Source: Diploptera punctata (Eukaryota; Arthropoda; Insecta; Blattodea; Blaberidae). Taken from it: a DNA stretch of 64,000 nucleotides. The notes under the pieces are model-generated. The model searched no databases, had not been told where the DNA came from, and saw only the letters and a program-made list of their open reading frames with translations. Location: positions 1,240,001 to 1,304,000 of the forward strand of contig JASPKZ010007286.1 in NCBI GenBank assembly GCA_030220185.1, written 5' to 3'. Positions 1-9,925 of this stretch are shown piece after piece. Within the stretch, counting starts at the first letter, position 1, and each line of letters starts with the position of its first letter. Position numbers and translations under genes: made by a program.

Positions 1-60
1 GGGAAGCAACGGGAAGCTACCACACCTACAATTCCCTAGTAAAGCTACAAGCATAGCATG
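1..60 (+). mobile_element. SINE family D fragment cut by the window edge
   Basis: GGGAAGCTACCACACCTACA and GCAAGCATAGCATG-like sequence match the tail of the element at 8655-8977 and at 47590-47680. Confidence 0.6.
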
Positions 61-69
61 AAAATTAAT

Positions 70-200
70 AAATGAGTTGGAGAAAATGTTTTAACATCTC
101 ACCTCACAAAGTTGCGTATCTTCACGATACCGGTTTCAAAAGTATAGTATTACTTCCACCTTCAGTCAATACACAAAGTGAAAATCTTGAATATAGCTTT
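70..200 (-). mobile_element. PLE 3' end (ACCGGT subfamily)
   Basis: GTTGGAGAAAATGTTTTAAC, CTCACCTCACAAAGTTGCG and the ribozyme region match the element at 26256-26690 in inverse orientation. No coding sequence is left. Confidence 0.6.
120..172 (-). ncRNA. Hammerhead-like motif
   Basis: Minus strand: CTGAAGG (core with A9 changed), T, stem II GGAAGT.../ACTTTT, GAAA at 137-134, palindromic stem III ACCGGT (129-134), then A as nucleotide 17. A following hairpin GTATC...GATAC is specific to this subfamily. Confidence 0.55.
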
Positions 201-243
201 CTTCTTAAAAGGAATAAAACTGTGGGCCCGTGAATAAATAAAA

Positions 244-403
244 ACTCACCTCATAATTGTAGATTTCTTGAAGACTAGTTTCAATACATCTTCATATCAT
301 TTTCAATTACATCTAACTATTGTTTTTAGATGGAACTGAAAATGATACAATTATATATCAAAACTAATATTCAAGAAATCTACAATTATGAGGTGAATTG
401 TTA
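244..403. repeat. PLE-derived foldback
   Basis: TTGTAGATTTCTTGAAGACT (left) and its inverse (ATTCAAGAAATCTACAATTA) flank a short spacer; both arms end in the CTCACCTCATAA / TTATGAGGTGA signature. A decayed ribozyme (GAAACTAGTC with lost stem II) lies in the left arm. Confidence 0.65.
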
Positions 404-420
404 AATGTAACTCAATTTAT

Positions 421-1061
421 TAATGGGTAACTAAAATTCACTGTAAGGTTTTTGGAATGTGGAGATTCAGTACTGCATTCATTAATGAATGACCCGAATC
501 TCCAATGATTCCAATCCAAACTTAACTGAATTTGGTATGTACCTTTGATTCACAGTTCCTAATTTATATGAGTGTGGGCATTAAATGAAAATAGATTACA
601 TTAATGCTAGAGGCTGTTTCACTAAGAAAGAAGCATGTCCTCAGATGCGCAGAAGACCAGTTTCATCCCCTTGATGCAGGTAGTCTAACGTACAGGCATA
701 CACATTCAATTCCAAAATAGTGTACTGTCAGTTTAAAAAATATTAGTTTTCGTCACCTTACTTCTAAAACCTCGTAAGATTCTTGATCTACCGTCTGGCC
801 GTTTTCCCTCTGGTTTTCCTACAAGAAGCTTCCATAGCCTACACCTCTTTCATTCCCTATTTGTGCCACATGTCCTACCTATTTCATCATTATTTTCGTT
901 TTTTTTTTTTTTATTTTTATTACATTAGGTTTGGAAATTTACTATAGGCCTAATGGAGTTCTCGTATCCAATATAATTAATGTAAGTGATGAGTTTGATT
1001 TAAAAATAATAATATTAATATTAACATGAATAATATTTGATAAATTATTGGTTTACAATGT
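421..1061. other. Unassigned AT-rich interval
   Basis: I see no open frame of interest, no recognisable repeat and only a T-run at 900-912. Confidence 0.4.
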
Positions 1062-1395
1062 CCCGCGCCATAGCCGAGTGGTTAAGGCAGGAAGCCTTGG
1101 CGCAGAGCTACGGGACTTGCGCTGGTTCGAGTCTCCATGGGGGAAGAAAATTTTCTCATGGTATATCGGCCAGTATGGGACCGGTGCCCACCCAGCATCG
1201 TGAGGCAATTGGGTAGCTACAATAAGTAGCGGCTCCAGGTTGAGGAACCAGCTATAACGGCTGGGGGACTCGACATGCTGACCACATATCACCCCTACAC
1301 TGGTTGATTAACATCTACATCTGTGACTGACACATGTAGATGTGAGGCCAGCAGCCGGCTGGTAGGCTAAGGGCCTTGTAGGTTTGTCGCGCCAG
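1062..1395 (+). mobile_element. SINE family C, tRNA-derived, full length
   Basis: Head GCGCCATAGCCGAGTGGTTA has tRNA A-box sequence and GGTTCGAGTCTCC is a B-box; the long variable region suggests a class II (Leu/Ser-type) tRNA ancestor. The body continues with TGGGACCGGTGCCCACCC and ends in GGCCTTGTAGG. A minus-strand copy at 48027-48346 shares the whole length. Confidence 0.8.
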
Positions 1396-2384
1396 GAAAT
1401 TGGTTTACAATAATTTTATTCTCATTTTCTTCCAGTTTTAAGGACACCTAGTACTTATTTGGATTAAAAAATCTTTTTTTTTTTTTTTGCTTCAAAAAAT
1501 CCAGTAAGGTCTATTTTATCGATGTGTAATATTAGTTTGTCGATTTTGAACATTTAAACCCTTAAAAATGGCGTCTCTGTGTTCTAATGTGCACTTTTTT
1601 TTTTTTTTTTTGCATTTTCCCATAATTTGTATTTTTTAATATTTGGTACACATTTCTCTGAAACTATGAAAGATAGGAGAATTATTTTTGGCTCGGATGT
1701 GCAGTTTAAAGAGCTCTATAATAATAAGTTAAATTTATCTTTGTGCTATTGGTAGTGTTTGAAATAAAAAAAAGAAATTATGCAACATTTTTAACAAAAA
1801 ATTGGTCTTTGAATTTTTAAAAAAATAAATTACAATCCATATCTGAACACAAGCAAACCTTATTTTTGTCAAATGAACCATGGACAATAACACTAAATTT
1901 TGGAAACAATTGGATAAGTAGTTTGTGAAAAAATTGTACCAAGACAATACTTTTAACATAATGGATTTTTTTTTTGTATTTTAAATTACTCATAAAGAAA
2001 TATGTCTAAAAAGTTGACTGAAGTGTCATTATGTTCAGGAAGACTTGTTTAATTAGTGACATAATTTTTGTACACATAACTTAAGAATAAGCTGAAAAAA
2101 TAATTATTTTTGTATGCCCGATTTTGAAACCAAATTGCAAGAAAATTAGTACCGGATGCCCTTAAGAAATTTGACGTGATACATAGTTATTATAATAATT
2201 TCCTACTCAGGGTTAATATTTTCATTACGACTAGTAACCATGATTTTGCAGATACGGACAAAGCCTCCTGATAGGGATCGTTTCCCCAAGACTCTACGTT
2301 TACCTGCGTGAGTTTTGTAGGTCATGCTTCTTCCTTAGTGAAACGACCTCTATCTTTCATTGCATAAGGAAACTAAAACATGAT
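1396..2384. other. Unassigned AT-rich interval
   Basis: T-runs at 1470-1488 and 1597-1610, no stop-free stretch longer than chance expectation, no recognised repeat. A short CGTCATTTCACTAAGGAAGAAGC-like similarity between 610-650 and 2325-2350 (inverse) suggests an old TIR pair, not resolved. Confidence 0.35.
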
Positions 2385-2596
2385 AATATTAAAATATATA
2401 TACAGTCAATATGCCCATTTCACCAATAAATATTTAAAATGGTCAACTAGTTTCTACAGCCAAGCTGTCATTCTCAAGACCAGATATTGACTGATATCTG
2501 GTCTTGAGAATGACAGCTTGGCTGTAGAAACTAGTTGACCATTTTAAATATTTATTGGTGAAATGGGCATATTGACTGTATATATATTTTAATATT
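2385..2596. repeat. Near-perfect palindrome with 103-bp arms (PLE foldback)
   Basis: Arms 2385-2487 and 2494-2596 with a 6-base centre (TGACTG). I found no mismatch by eye. Each arm holds a compact hammerhead-like motif, one per strand. It is the shortest and cleanest foldback in the window. Confidence 0.85.
2499..2541 (+). ncRNA. Hammerhead-like motif in palindrome arm
   Basis: TTGAGAA (core CTGANGA changed at the first and sixth bases), T, stem II ACAGC-TTG-GCTGT, GAAA 2527-2530, stem III ACTAGT, nucleotide 17 = T, and stem I GGTC (2500-2503) with GACC (2537-2540). The core changes make activity doubtful. Confidence 0.55.
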
Positions 2597-2692
2597 GTAT
2601 CACCAAGAAGATCAATTGTGTACTAAAACATGATAAGTTCACCGAGTTGACATTACACACAAAATAATATTTATGTTTAACTTTCACAGGGA

Positions 2693-2950
2693 AAGAACAC
2701 TATGAGGTTTAATTTAAGAATTAAATTGTTTTTTATTACCTCACCTCATATCCTTTTTCTTCTATACTGCAGTTTTGGAGCTTATCTCCATCATCAGTAG
2801 CCTCTGGTCGATCGGTGTTATGTTGTTTCTTGGCGGTTTTTTCTTACCTCGACATAACACCAGTCAACCAGAGGCTACTGATGATGGAGATAAGCTCCGA
2901 AACTGCAGTATAGAAGAAAAAGGATACGAGGTGAGGTAATAAAAACATTA
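2693..2950. repeat. PLE foldback (ACTGCAGT subfamily)
   Basis: TACCTCACCTCATATCC ... GGATACGAGGTGAGGTA mark the arms (2735-2805 and 2865-2940). It starts with GGGAAAGAACACTATGAGG, the family's outer end. The right arm holds the best ribozyme core in the window; the left arm has the same motif with G12 lost. Confidence 0.75.
2872..2915 (+). ncRNA. Hammerhead ribozyme candidate with canonical core
   Basis: CTGATGA 2878-2884, extra T 2885, stem II GGAGA-TAA-GCTCC, GAAA 2899-2902, stem III palindrome ACTGCAGT (2902-2909), A17 at 2910, and stem I CTA (2875-2877) with TAG (2911-2913). All conserved core residues of a hammerhead are present. The two-strand stem III implies cleavage as a dimer, as known for PLE-linked hammerheads. 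Confidence 0.75.
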
Positions 2951-2952
2951 AT

Positions 2953-3170
2953 TTAATTAAATTTGAAGAGAAAAATTTTCGCCTAGACCGGGACTCGAAC
3001 CCGGGACCCTTGGCATTTGGCGATAGGGAATTACAACGTATATAAGAGAAAAATTTGCGTCTAGATCGTAACTCGCTTCGGTAGCTCAGTTGGTAGAGCA
3101 CTTGGCCCGGAAAGCCAAGGGTCCCGGGTTCGAGTCCCGGTCTAGGCGAAAATTTTTCTCTTCAAATTTA
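2953..3170 (+). mobile_element. Inverted pair of tRNA-like SINE-1 modules
   Basis: A truncated minus copy (2953-3022) abuts a full plus copy (3027-3165). The plus copy has TAGCTCAGTTGGTAGAGC (A box), TTGGC-CCGGAAA-GCCAA (anticodon-like arm) and GGTTCGAGTCC (B box), between the inverted repeats AAGAGAAAAATTT and AAATTTTTCTCTT. Confidence 0.8.
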
Positions 3171-3284
3171 ATTTATCTTTCATCAGAAATGTTAAATTAA
3201 TAATAAAAAACATCATTAATTTAATTCTTAATATGTATGTTGTTTTTATTATTAATTTAATACTTTTCACTGAAGGACAAATTA

Positions 3285-3510
3285 TATTTGAAGAGAAAAA
3301 TTATACGTTCAGACTGGGGTTTGAACCCAGGACTTTTGGCTTTGTAGGCCAATGCTTTACTGCTGAGCTACCTGAGCACTACAATCTAAATGCAAATTTT
3401 TTTCTTATACATTGTTAATTCCCGAGAGCCGAATGCCATGAGCATTGGCCTAGAAAGCCAAAGGTGCTAGGTTCAAACTCCGGTCTCAGCATATAATTTT
3501 TCTCTTCAAA
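3285..3510. mobile_element. Inverted pair of SINE modules, second tRNA type
   Basis: Minus copy 3287-3415 and plus remnant 3420-3510, with the same outer sequence (TTTGAAGAGAAAAATTATA) but a different tRNA-like body ending GCTACCTGAGC. The inner tRNA is decayed in both. Confidence 0.65.
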
Positions 3511-3540
3511 AATAAAAAATATTTATGTTAATTTAGTTCA

Positions 3541-3760
3541 GTTGTTTGTTGACTTACCTCATACTTCTTAACTCCCTTGCGATCCAGATTTCGTCACTCT
3601 ATTTGTGACATTCTCAATGCTGTTCACGTTCACAACATTGAGAATGTCACAAATAGAGTGACGAAATCTGGATCGCAAGGGAGTTAAGAAGTATGAGGTG
3701 AGTTAACAAACAACCCAACTAAATTAAAATAAAACTCATAGCGTTATTTCCTACCGACAT
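3541..3760. repeat. PLE foldback (ATCTGGAT subfamily)
   Basis: Arms about 3541-3622 and 3634-3715 (ACCTCATACTTCTTAACTCC and inverse), then the terminal AACTCATAGCGTTATTTCC. Confidence 0.75.
3634..3682 (+). ncRNA. Hammerhead-like motif
   Basis: TTGAGAA, T, stem II GTCAC...GTGAC (3646-3650, 3658-3662), GAAA 3663-3666, near-palindrome ATCTGGAT, then C as nucleotide 17. Core bases 3 and 8 are changed, as in the copies at 42565 and 55276 of the same subfamily. Confidence 0.5.
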
Positions 3761-4225
3761 AACTTAATATTTATGTTGTTGCTACAGGATTGCTCTGTGC
3801 TTCGTGAGCTCCATCTACTGCATCGTAATGGCATTTCTATTATTGCTGTTGCTTTTGCATCAGAGTTGGCTCATTTCCTTGGGTATGACTGGGCAAGAAT
3901 GGCGCTGTGTGCCTGGTGCAGGTATCAAGTGGTGTGCTGCCCTGCGATCTGAAAGACCTTACAGTCAAGGTTTTATATACAACTGGCAAGACTTTCTTTC
4001 GTGTCGAAGATGTTTAAAGGATGGACATATTAAAGAAGGGGGATTATTAACTACAGCATAGGTTGGTAGTAGTAATATGTCTGGCATAGAAACTTTTGTT
4101 TCCGTATTAAAATACTTGTTAGATATTGAATTTGCAAAGCAATATCAATAGGACGTAAATGACAGTAGTTCACACTATGATGCACTTTATCATAAATGAT
4201 TTCCAAATCATTGATAAATTCACTA

Positions 4226-4600
4226 GTTACTGGCTAGACCAGTGTTGACCTATGGTAGTGAAGCATGGACACTAAAAAGACAACATGAAAGCAGAATAAC
4301 GGCTTGTGAAATGAGATTCATGTGCAGAACAGTGGCTTACACCAGATGGGATCAGAAAAGGAACACCGATATCTTAAAAGAACTGAAGACTACACCAATT
4401 TTGGAATATATTAAACAGTACCAACTAAATTGGAAACACCATCTTGAAAGAATGAGTTCAAATCGGATCCCCAAAGCTGTTTATAATTATATACCAAGAG
4501 GACGAAGATCTCTGGGCCGTCCTATGAAATGCTGGAGGGAAAATTTTCTATAGGATCGTAACAGGCCTTGGTCTAATACTTGAAAGGGAGAAGACAAAGT
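4226..4600 (+). mobile_element. LINE-A 3' fragment
   Basis: The segment is nearly identical to the C-terminal coding part of the LINE at 24710 (TYGSEAWTLKRQHESRITA ... GRRSLGRPMKCW) and ends with the same 3' UTR (GGATCGTAACAGGCCTTGG). It is a dead, 5'-truncated copy, open for 103 codons but lacking RT motifs. Confidence 0.8.
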
Positions 4601-4756
4601 GACAAGTGAATTTATCTAGAGGATTTGGAAATCAAGAGTGGCATTTGCTAGGGCTATTTAATGAATAAAATTAAGGTGTTTACTCAAAAAAATCATTATT
4701 TAAATGTAGTTACGAGTATTTTAAAATATTCATATACTTAATATAAATGGCGATAA

Positions 4757-4935
4757 TCAAATAAATTGTGAATTCTTCTTACCTCATACATCCGTGTCTT
4801 TTTAACACAGACTGAAAACAGCTGAAGATGGGAATGATATGTTAAAAAAACATAGATGTAAGAGGTAAGAAGAATTCACGATTAATTTGATTCTTATTAA
4901 GAAAACCTCATAATGTAAAAATTCCCAACTTTATT
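4757..4935. repeat. Short PLE foldback
   Basis: AAATTGTGAATTCTTCTTAC and its inverse flank a decayed ribozyme (AGCTGAAGATGGGAATGATA) of the ACCATGGT subfamily; ends with AAAACCTCATAATG. Confidence 0.7.
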
Positions 4936-4993
4936 ATATTAATAAATGGCGATGTTTGAAAACAAATCAGAAATGTTTGGTTATGTTTCATTT

Positions 4994-5332
4994 ATATATT
5001 GACTTAGGCTTTCATGGCCGGAGTTACTATGATGATCTTGTAGAAGATTTCCGGGCTGTTGGCCGTGGTCTTGAGGCTTATAGATCCCCAACATTTCGCC
5101 AGAGACTGCATCCGGCATCCTCAAGGGTTGTCTTGAGATTGGCAATTTTGTCGACTACCTGCCCTATTTATACATGTCGCGGATAAATGTATAAATAGGG
5201 CAGGTAGTCGACAAAATTGCCAGTCTCAAGACAACCCTTGGCGATGCCAGATGCAGTCTCTGGCGAAACGTTGGGGAACTACAAGCCTCAAGACCACAGC
5301 CAACAGCCCAGAAATCTTCTACAAGATCATCA
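4994..5332. mobile_element. PLE foldback with 12-bp target duplication
   Basis: TATGTTTCATTT at 4982-4993 and 5333-5344 flanks a 339-bp palindrome-like element (arms from CTTGTAGAAGATTTCCGGGC and inverse). The unoccupied homologue of the target is at about 32277 (TATATTTCATTTG). Both arms hold a compact ribozyme-like motif. Confidence 0.8.
5234..5276 (+). ncRNA. Hammerhead-like motif, ACGT subfamily
   Basis: TTGGCGA core, T, stem II GCCAGA (5246-5251) with TCTGGC (5259-5264), GAAA 5265-5268, minimal palindrome ACGT, T17, and stem I CCC/GGG. The sister arm (minus, about 5088-5125) has stem II GCCGGA/TCTGGC, so the helix is kept by a G-U pair. Confidence 0.55.
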
Positions 5333-6065
5333 TATGTTTCATTTGTTCATTCACTGCAACTTGATCATATTATTTATTGCCAAATAGGATTGCACTATTG
5401 TAAGAATGCACCCTAGTGAAGAAAAAATGAAACACATCAAACTGTATATTATAACCAACATTATAGGTTATTAATTTATTTATTTAGAAAACAACTCAGT
5501 AAAATCATTATTTAAAAGCACAATTATTGAATACACAATTATCATATGTGTAGTTCAAAGGAATCTCTTCATAATTTGCTAAATTCAATGTATTTGTTGC
5601 AGAGTCAGTCACTGCAAAATAATGCTCTGACCTGTTCAGAATATTAAAAAGGAGGCGCATTCTTTATCACAAAAGTAGGAGCTGGTAAAGAAAAATTTCG
5701 ATAAATTTAATCAGTCATTCACATCTCTCCTGATGTTAGTTCATTTTTCTTGGTACCATTGTCAAAGAATAATTTCCTTTATCCTCAGCTAACAACCATC
5801 TTGAGATATCTATTGAAATTTTGTACATCCCTTCCCTCTATTGTCGAGCAAACAAATCTAACAACCAAATCATTTTTTCCAGAAAATTTCAAAATTCTAT
5901 TGTAGATATTCTCCCAAGTATGAGTTCTTTCCACTTGTTTAAGCAATTTTGACTTCTCATTTCTACGATTTTTTGCCATGAGTAGCTACTACCAATTTTT
6001 CTATTTCCCAATATTTAATATTTTTAGATGCTCTTTCATTCTGGTGTTCAGATTTAAGTTTTTTC

Positions 6066-6112
<47 letters not shown>
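6066..6112. repeat. (CA)n then (TA)n microsatellite
   Basis: About twenty CA dinucleotides followed by ATATATATAT. Open frames through it (poly-Thr-His and poly-Cys-Val) are artefacts. Confidence 0.95.
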
Positions 6113-6114
<2 letters not shown>

Positions 6115-6235
6115 CTTTTTTCCACGTTCCCATTCACATGAGAAATGTAAAAAAAATATATATGAAAGACTAAAAAAATTTTTAAAACTGAAATTATATA
6201 TGAAATAATACCTTAGAATTTTGTAAATCAATGGT

Positions 6236-6330
6236 AACGAGAAAAATGTTTGCCTGAACCGGGAATCGAACCCCGAACCTTTAGCTTTCCGTGCACAGGC
6301 AAAAAAATTTTTTTTTTCTCTTTACCATTG
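6236..6330 (-). mobile_element. Decayed tRNA-like SINE module
   Basis: GCCTGAACCGGGAATCGAAC (inverse B box) between GAGAAAAATGT and TTTTTTTTCTCTTTACC; the A-box half is deleted. Confidence 0.55.
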
Positions 6331-6435
6331 ATTACAATAATTTATTTGTGTTCATTAATTTACTTATTTCTATCATAGTAATAGCTTTAACTTCTCAATA
6401 TTAATTTAACCTTAGAATTTTTTTTTTTGTAAAAT

Positions 6436-6735
6436 TCAGGCAGTGGAAATGAGCTTCCTATGGGCTGTGAAAGGTTGTAAAAGAGAAGAACATATTAGAA
6501 ATGAGAATATTAGAGAGAAACTAAAAGTACAACCACTTCTTCAACAAATAGAAGAACACAGGAACAATTGGATAGAACATCTACAACGAATGACAGAGGA
6601 TAGGATACCAAAGATGGCACTGATGTATAATCCTGGAGGACAAAGATCAGTAGGAAGACCAAAAAAGAGCTGGGCTGAAGAGATGTGAGATCGGAACAGG
6701 CAAAGATCTAATCTGTGAAGGATGATGATGATGAT
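6436..6735 (+). mobile_element. LINE fragment, C-terminal region (family B)
   Basis: An 81-codon frame contains IEEHRNNWIEHLQRMTEDRI and GGQRSVGRPKKSW, the same layout as the LINE-A C-terminus but diverged. It ends with GATCGGAACAGGC and a GAT repeat tail, so it is a separate related LINE family. Confidence 0.7.
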
Positions 6736-7249
6736 AATACATTAAAAATATTGAATATGGAGAAATGAAAAAAATCTGTAATGGCAGCTCATGTGTGGAC
6801 AAAAAAATCAAAGAATTGCTTAACAATTGGAAAGACCAATAGAACTCACAGATTGGGAAAAAATCTTCCAATGGATATCTTAACAATAGGTTGTTGGCTG
6901 AGGATAAAGAAGATTTTTCTTTGAAACCAATCCCAAGAAAGAGAGCTAATATGAGATCAGGTGTTAATAACTGATTCAATGTATCGTAAGGATGGCCTGT
7001 TTAAATAGCAATATTTATTTAAAAGACTGTTTGTTTAAGTGTGTAAGGCTTCCAAGGTTAGAGTTGCAGATATTAACTGAGCCAACGAAGGCTTTTAGAT
7101 ACAACTTCATAAACATAAAAAAATCAGAAAATTGACAACCTCCATAATTATGAAATGAGGTGCCAATTTTCCAATTCCTAATGTTTATTTAAAAACCTCA
7201 TAGTGTTATTTCCTAAAATAATAATTATACTTCATTTAAGAAAGAAAGA

Positions 7250-7530
7250 TTAATTATATTTGAAGAGAAAAATTTTCGCCTAGACCGGGACTCGAACCCG
7301 GGACCCTTGGCTTTCCGGGCCAAGTGCTCTACCAACTGAGCTACCGAGGCGAGTTACGATCTATACGCAAATTTTTCTCTTATATACGTTGTAATTCCCT
7401 ATCGCCAAATGCTTTTGAAACCATTGTTTCTATCTTTGCAAATGGCGGCTTCTTAGTTAAGAAGACATTTATTGGGAATTTAACATTACTTTATAAAGCC
7501 AGTAGGGCTTCTAATGATGTTTTTATTATT
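7250..7530 (-). mobile_element. SINE-1 module plus linker
   Basis: Full inverse SINE-1 (7253-7405) with an intact tRNA-like body, then the linker GCTTCTTAGTTAAGAAGACA ... AGCCAGTAGGGCTTCTAATG also seen in the tandem units at 40200-40900. A LINE 3' end is inserted at 7541. Confidence 0.8.
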
Positions 7531-7540
7531 TATTTAACAT

Positions 7541-7599
7541 CTTCTTCTTCTTCCTTCCAAGTATTAGGCCAAGGCCTGTTACGATCCTATAGAAAATTT
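7541..7599 (-). mobile_element. 59-bp LINE-A 3' end insertion
   Basis: Reverse complement of the last bases of LINE-A (tail TTC repeats, then CAAGGCCTGTTACGATCC). It is flanked by TTATTTAACAT on both sides (7530-7540 and 7600-7610), an 11-bp target duplication within a SINE linker. Almost the whole element was lost on insertion. Confidence 0.75.
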
Positions 7600-7629
7600 T
7601 TATTTAACATTTCTCCATGAAAGATAAAT

Positions 7630-7750
7630 TATATTTGAAGAGAAATTTTTTTTAATGATTAATGTTTGAACCGGGATTTGAACCCTGGACCTCTCTTTCT
7701 CTGTACGAATGTGCTGTCCAATTACACCCTTCAAACGATGATAGAAACAT
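7630..7750 (-). mobile_element. SINE module, third tRNA type
   Basis: TTTGAAGAGAAATTTT, then GAACCGGGATTTGAACCCTGG and CACCCTTCAAACGATG. The plus-strand counterpart is at 9290-9405. Confidence 0.6.
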
Positions 7751-7792
7751 TAACATTTCTTTCAACTTATATAATTCTTAATATTTAATTTT

Positions 7793-8010
7793 AGGAAGTG
7801 ATATTTTGAGGTTATTTTAATTATATTATTTTTAGTCTGATCATCTTACCTCAATATTAATGTTGATTTGTTCTTGAACATGTTTGATTGTTTTGAAACA
7901 TGTTCAAGACAAGCTGACGATAAAACAGAATTGTTTTGAAACTTGTTCAAGAACAAATCAACATTAATATTGAGGTAAGATGTCCAGACCAAAAATAATA
8001 TAATTATACT
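7793..8010. repeat. PLE foldback (ACATGT subfamily)
   Basis: AGGAAGTGATATTTTGAGG outer end, arms CAATATTAATGTTGATTTG and inverse. Related copies: 26818-26970, 40335-40480, 41194-41642. Confidence 0.75.
7908..7956 (+). ncRNA. Hammerhead ribozyme candidate
   Basis: CTGACGA 7914-7920, T, stem II AAAACA (7922-7927) with TGTTTT (7932-7937), GAAA 7938-7941, then ACTTGTTC, where sister copies have the palindrome ACATGTTC. Full conserved core. Confidence 0.65.
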
Positions 8011-8020
8011 ATTCTCTTTC

Positions 8021-8328
8021 ATAAAAAGTAAAGTGATCCCACTACAGGCCTCAGGAGGCCCTTGGTGTAGTAGGAGGTTAAGGCTCCAACTTTTCTGGAC
8101 AATCGGCACTCGAGGTCAGCCGGGTTGTCAGCCCTGCATTACGGCCACATTTACCCCCAGAACAAGCGTCTTGTTACTCATTTTCGTTAGAGGCTGAGTC
8201 GACCCTTGGGTCATGGTGCCACCAGAAAGTTTGGGTCAGTTTAAAAATCCTGACCCCACTGGGACTCGAACCCTTGACCTTCTGGCTTGTAGCCCAGTGC
8301 CTTAACCACTACACTACAGCGTGCCCCC
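8021..8328 (-). mobile_element. SINE family B, tRNA-derived, 308 bp with 10-bp duplication
   Basis: ATTCTCTTTC at 8011-8020 and 8329-8338 flanks an inverse copy of the element at 10524-10826. The tRNA head (GGGACTCGAACCCTTGACC inverse B box, CCTTAACCACTACACTAC inverse A box) lies at the right end. Confidence 0.85.
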
Positions 8329-8576
8329 ATTCTCTTTCGTCTGAAGGCTAATAGCTGTCGCTATCATCACACCAACTGATGGCTTCTATTCAGAATTACT
8401 TTTATTGAGAATTTATACATTACTTTTTAGCAGTAAAGCTTCATATTTTTTGATGTTTTTATATCAATTAACATTAAAATACTTCTGAATAGAAGCCGTC
8501 AGTTGGCGTGATGGTAGCAACAGCTATTAATTAGCCTTCGGACGAACGAGAATTGTATAATTTAATTTTTTAAATT

Positions 8577-8645
8577 TATATTTGAATAGAAAAATTTTCG
8601 CCTAGACCGAGACTCGAACCCAGGAAAATTTTTCTCTTCAAATAT
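8577..8645 (-). mobile_element. Internally deleted SINE-1
   Basis: TTCGCCTAGACCGAGACTCG runs straight into AATTTTTCTCTTCAAATA, so most of the tRNA body is missing. Confidence 0.6.
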
Positions 8646-8654
8646 AATTTATCC

Positions 8655-8977
8655 CGAAGGCAGGTCCTTCACTGCAATCATAGCATTTTCATGCTATGCT
8701 TGCAGCTTTACTAGGGAATTGTGTAGGTGTGGTAGCTTCCTATTGCTTTCCACACTGGTGAAGGATGATGATAATGGTAAGGATGATATTGATAAGGATG
8801 ATGGCCATATGATTTCGGGGACCATTTGGGCCTTAAAGTTTTCCCGACATTTGTCTTACAGGTGAGGAAAAACCCCGATAAAAACCTTACCCAGAAAAAC
8901 TGCCCTGACCAGGGATCGAACCTGGGCCCGCTGTGTGACAAGGCAGCACGCTACCTCGAGACCACAGCGGTGGACTG
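8655..8977 (-). mobile_element. SINE family D, tRNA-derived
   Basis: The right end holds an inverse tRNA head (GGGATCGAACCTGGGCCC, GACAAGGCAGCACGCTACCT). The body contains CCATTTGGGCCTTAAAG and a GAT-rich stretch. Other copies: 61385-61690, and 5' pieces at 1-60 and 47485-47700. Confidence 0.75.
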
Positions 8978-9069
8978 GCTTTATAAAGTAGTGTTAAATT
9001 CCCAATTAATGTCTTCTTAACTAAGAGGCCGTCATAAGCAAAGATAGAAGCAACGGTTTTAAAGCATTT

Positions 9070-9230
9070 GGTGCAAGGGAATTACAACGTATAAAGAGAA
9101 AAATTTGCGTCTAGATCGCAACTCGCCTCGGTAGCTCAGTTGGTAGAGCATTTGGCCCAGAAAGCCAAAGGTCCCGGGTTCGAGTCTCGGTCTATGCGAA
9201 CATTTTTCTCTTAAAATATAATTTATCCTT
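9070..9230 (+). mobile_element. SINE-1 module
   Basis: GCCTCGGTAGCTCAGTTGGT to GGTTCGAGTCTCGGTC, between AAGAGAAAAATTT and its inverse. The preceding linker (8985-9070) is also present. Confidence 0.8.
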
Positions 9231-9289
9231 CAGTGAGAAGTGTTAAATTAATAATAAAAAAATCAAGAATTGTATAAGTTGAAAGAAAT

Positions 9290-9405
9290 GTTAATGTTTG
9301 TATTGTCGTTTGAATGGTGTAATGGACAGCACACTCATACAGAGAATGAGAGGTCCAGGGTTCAAATCCCAGTTCAATCATTAAATTTTCTTTATTAAAT
9401 TAGAT
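9290..9405 (+). mobile_element. SINE module, third tRNA type
   Basis: TCGTTTGAATGGTGTAATGG head and AGGGTTCAAATCCCAG B box; the inverse of 7630-7750. Confidence 0.6.
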
Positions 9406-9469
9406 TCTACCCAGAATTGGAAAATGTTAATTGAAATAAAAAGATCAAAAATATACAACTTCATATTTA

Positions 9470-9925
9470 ATAATTAAATGAATCGTGATTTTCTTCTTAC
9501 CTCATACTTCTATGTTTTTTTAAACACAGCACTGCAGTATCGGCGACACGTTGATGTCATCATCAGTTGTTTTCACGACTGTCAATTTTTTCTCCCTTTT
9601 GCCGGTAATTATCTAGACTGCCATCTGGTGTTCTTTTGAAGGAATTACTCTTCAAACTGCCATCTGGTGTTATTTTGAATGAATCATTTTCTAAACTGCT
9701 ATCTGTTGTATTTTTGAAGAACTTTGTAATCAAGCTCGGTTCGTCCGGAATCTCAAAGTTCATAGTTCTAGTATGGTTTTTTTGAATATATATTTTTTCC
9801 CAAACAAAATTGACAGTCGTGAAAACAGCTGATGATGACAACGTGTCGCCGATACTGCAGTGCTGTGTTTAAAAAAACATAGAAGTATGAGGTAAGAAGA
9901 AAATCACGATTCATTTAATTATTAT
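9470..9925 (-). mobile_element. PLE foldback with coding tail in the loop
   Basis: Arms GAATCGTGATTTTCTTCTTA and inverse. The minus strand between them encodes the PLE C-terminal tail (VWEKIYIQKN, MNFEIPDEPSLITKFF), then an in-frame repeat: FKITPDGSLKSNS / FKRTPDGSLDNY. The ribozyme region of the right arm (9826-9870) has CTGATGA but a deletion in stem II. Confidence 0.75.

Larger units (their letters stand above)
4601..5740 (+). repeat. Old interspersed repeat R4, host of two foldbacks
   Basis: Sequence such as GATTTGGAAATCAAGAGTGG and TGCACCCTAGTGAAG recurs, partly inverted, at 31480-31730, 32225-32770, 53065-53460 and 54086-54780. It has no coding capacity I can see. Here it is split by a PLE foldback (4757-4935) and by the element 4994-5332. 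Confidence 0.6.

Noticed and set aside
3075..3150. tRNA gene(s) with good A and B boxes, here and at many SINE positions
   Set aside because: The bodies occur in dozens of copies inside identical repeat flanks, with an extra base before the anticodon stem and atypical position 33 in SINE-1. They are SINE modules rather than single tRNA genes, although the 63140-64000 units fold well enough that Pol III transcription cannot be excluded.
5978..6231. Open frames through 6066-6112 on both strands
   Set aside because: They are translations of a CA/TA microsatellite.
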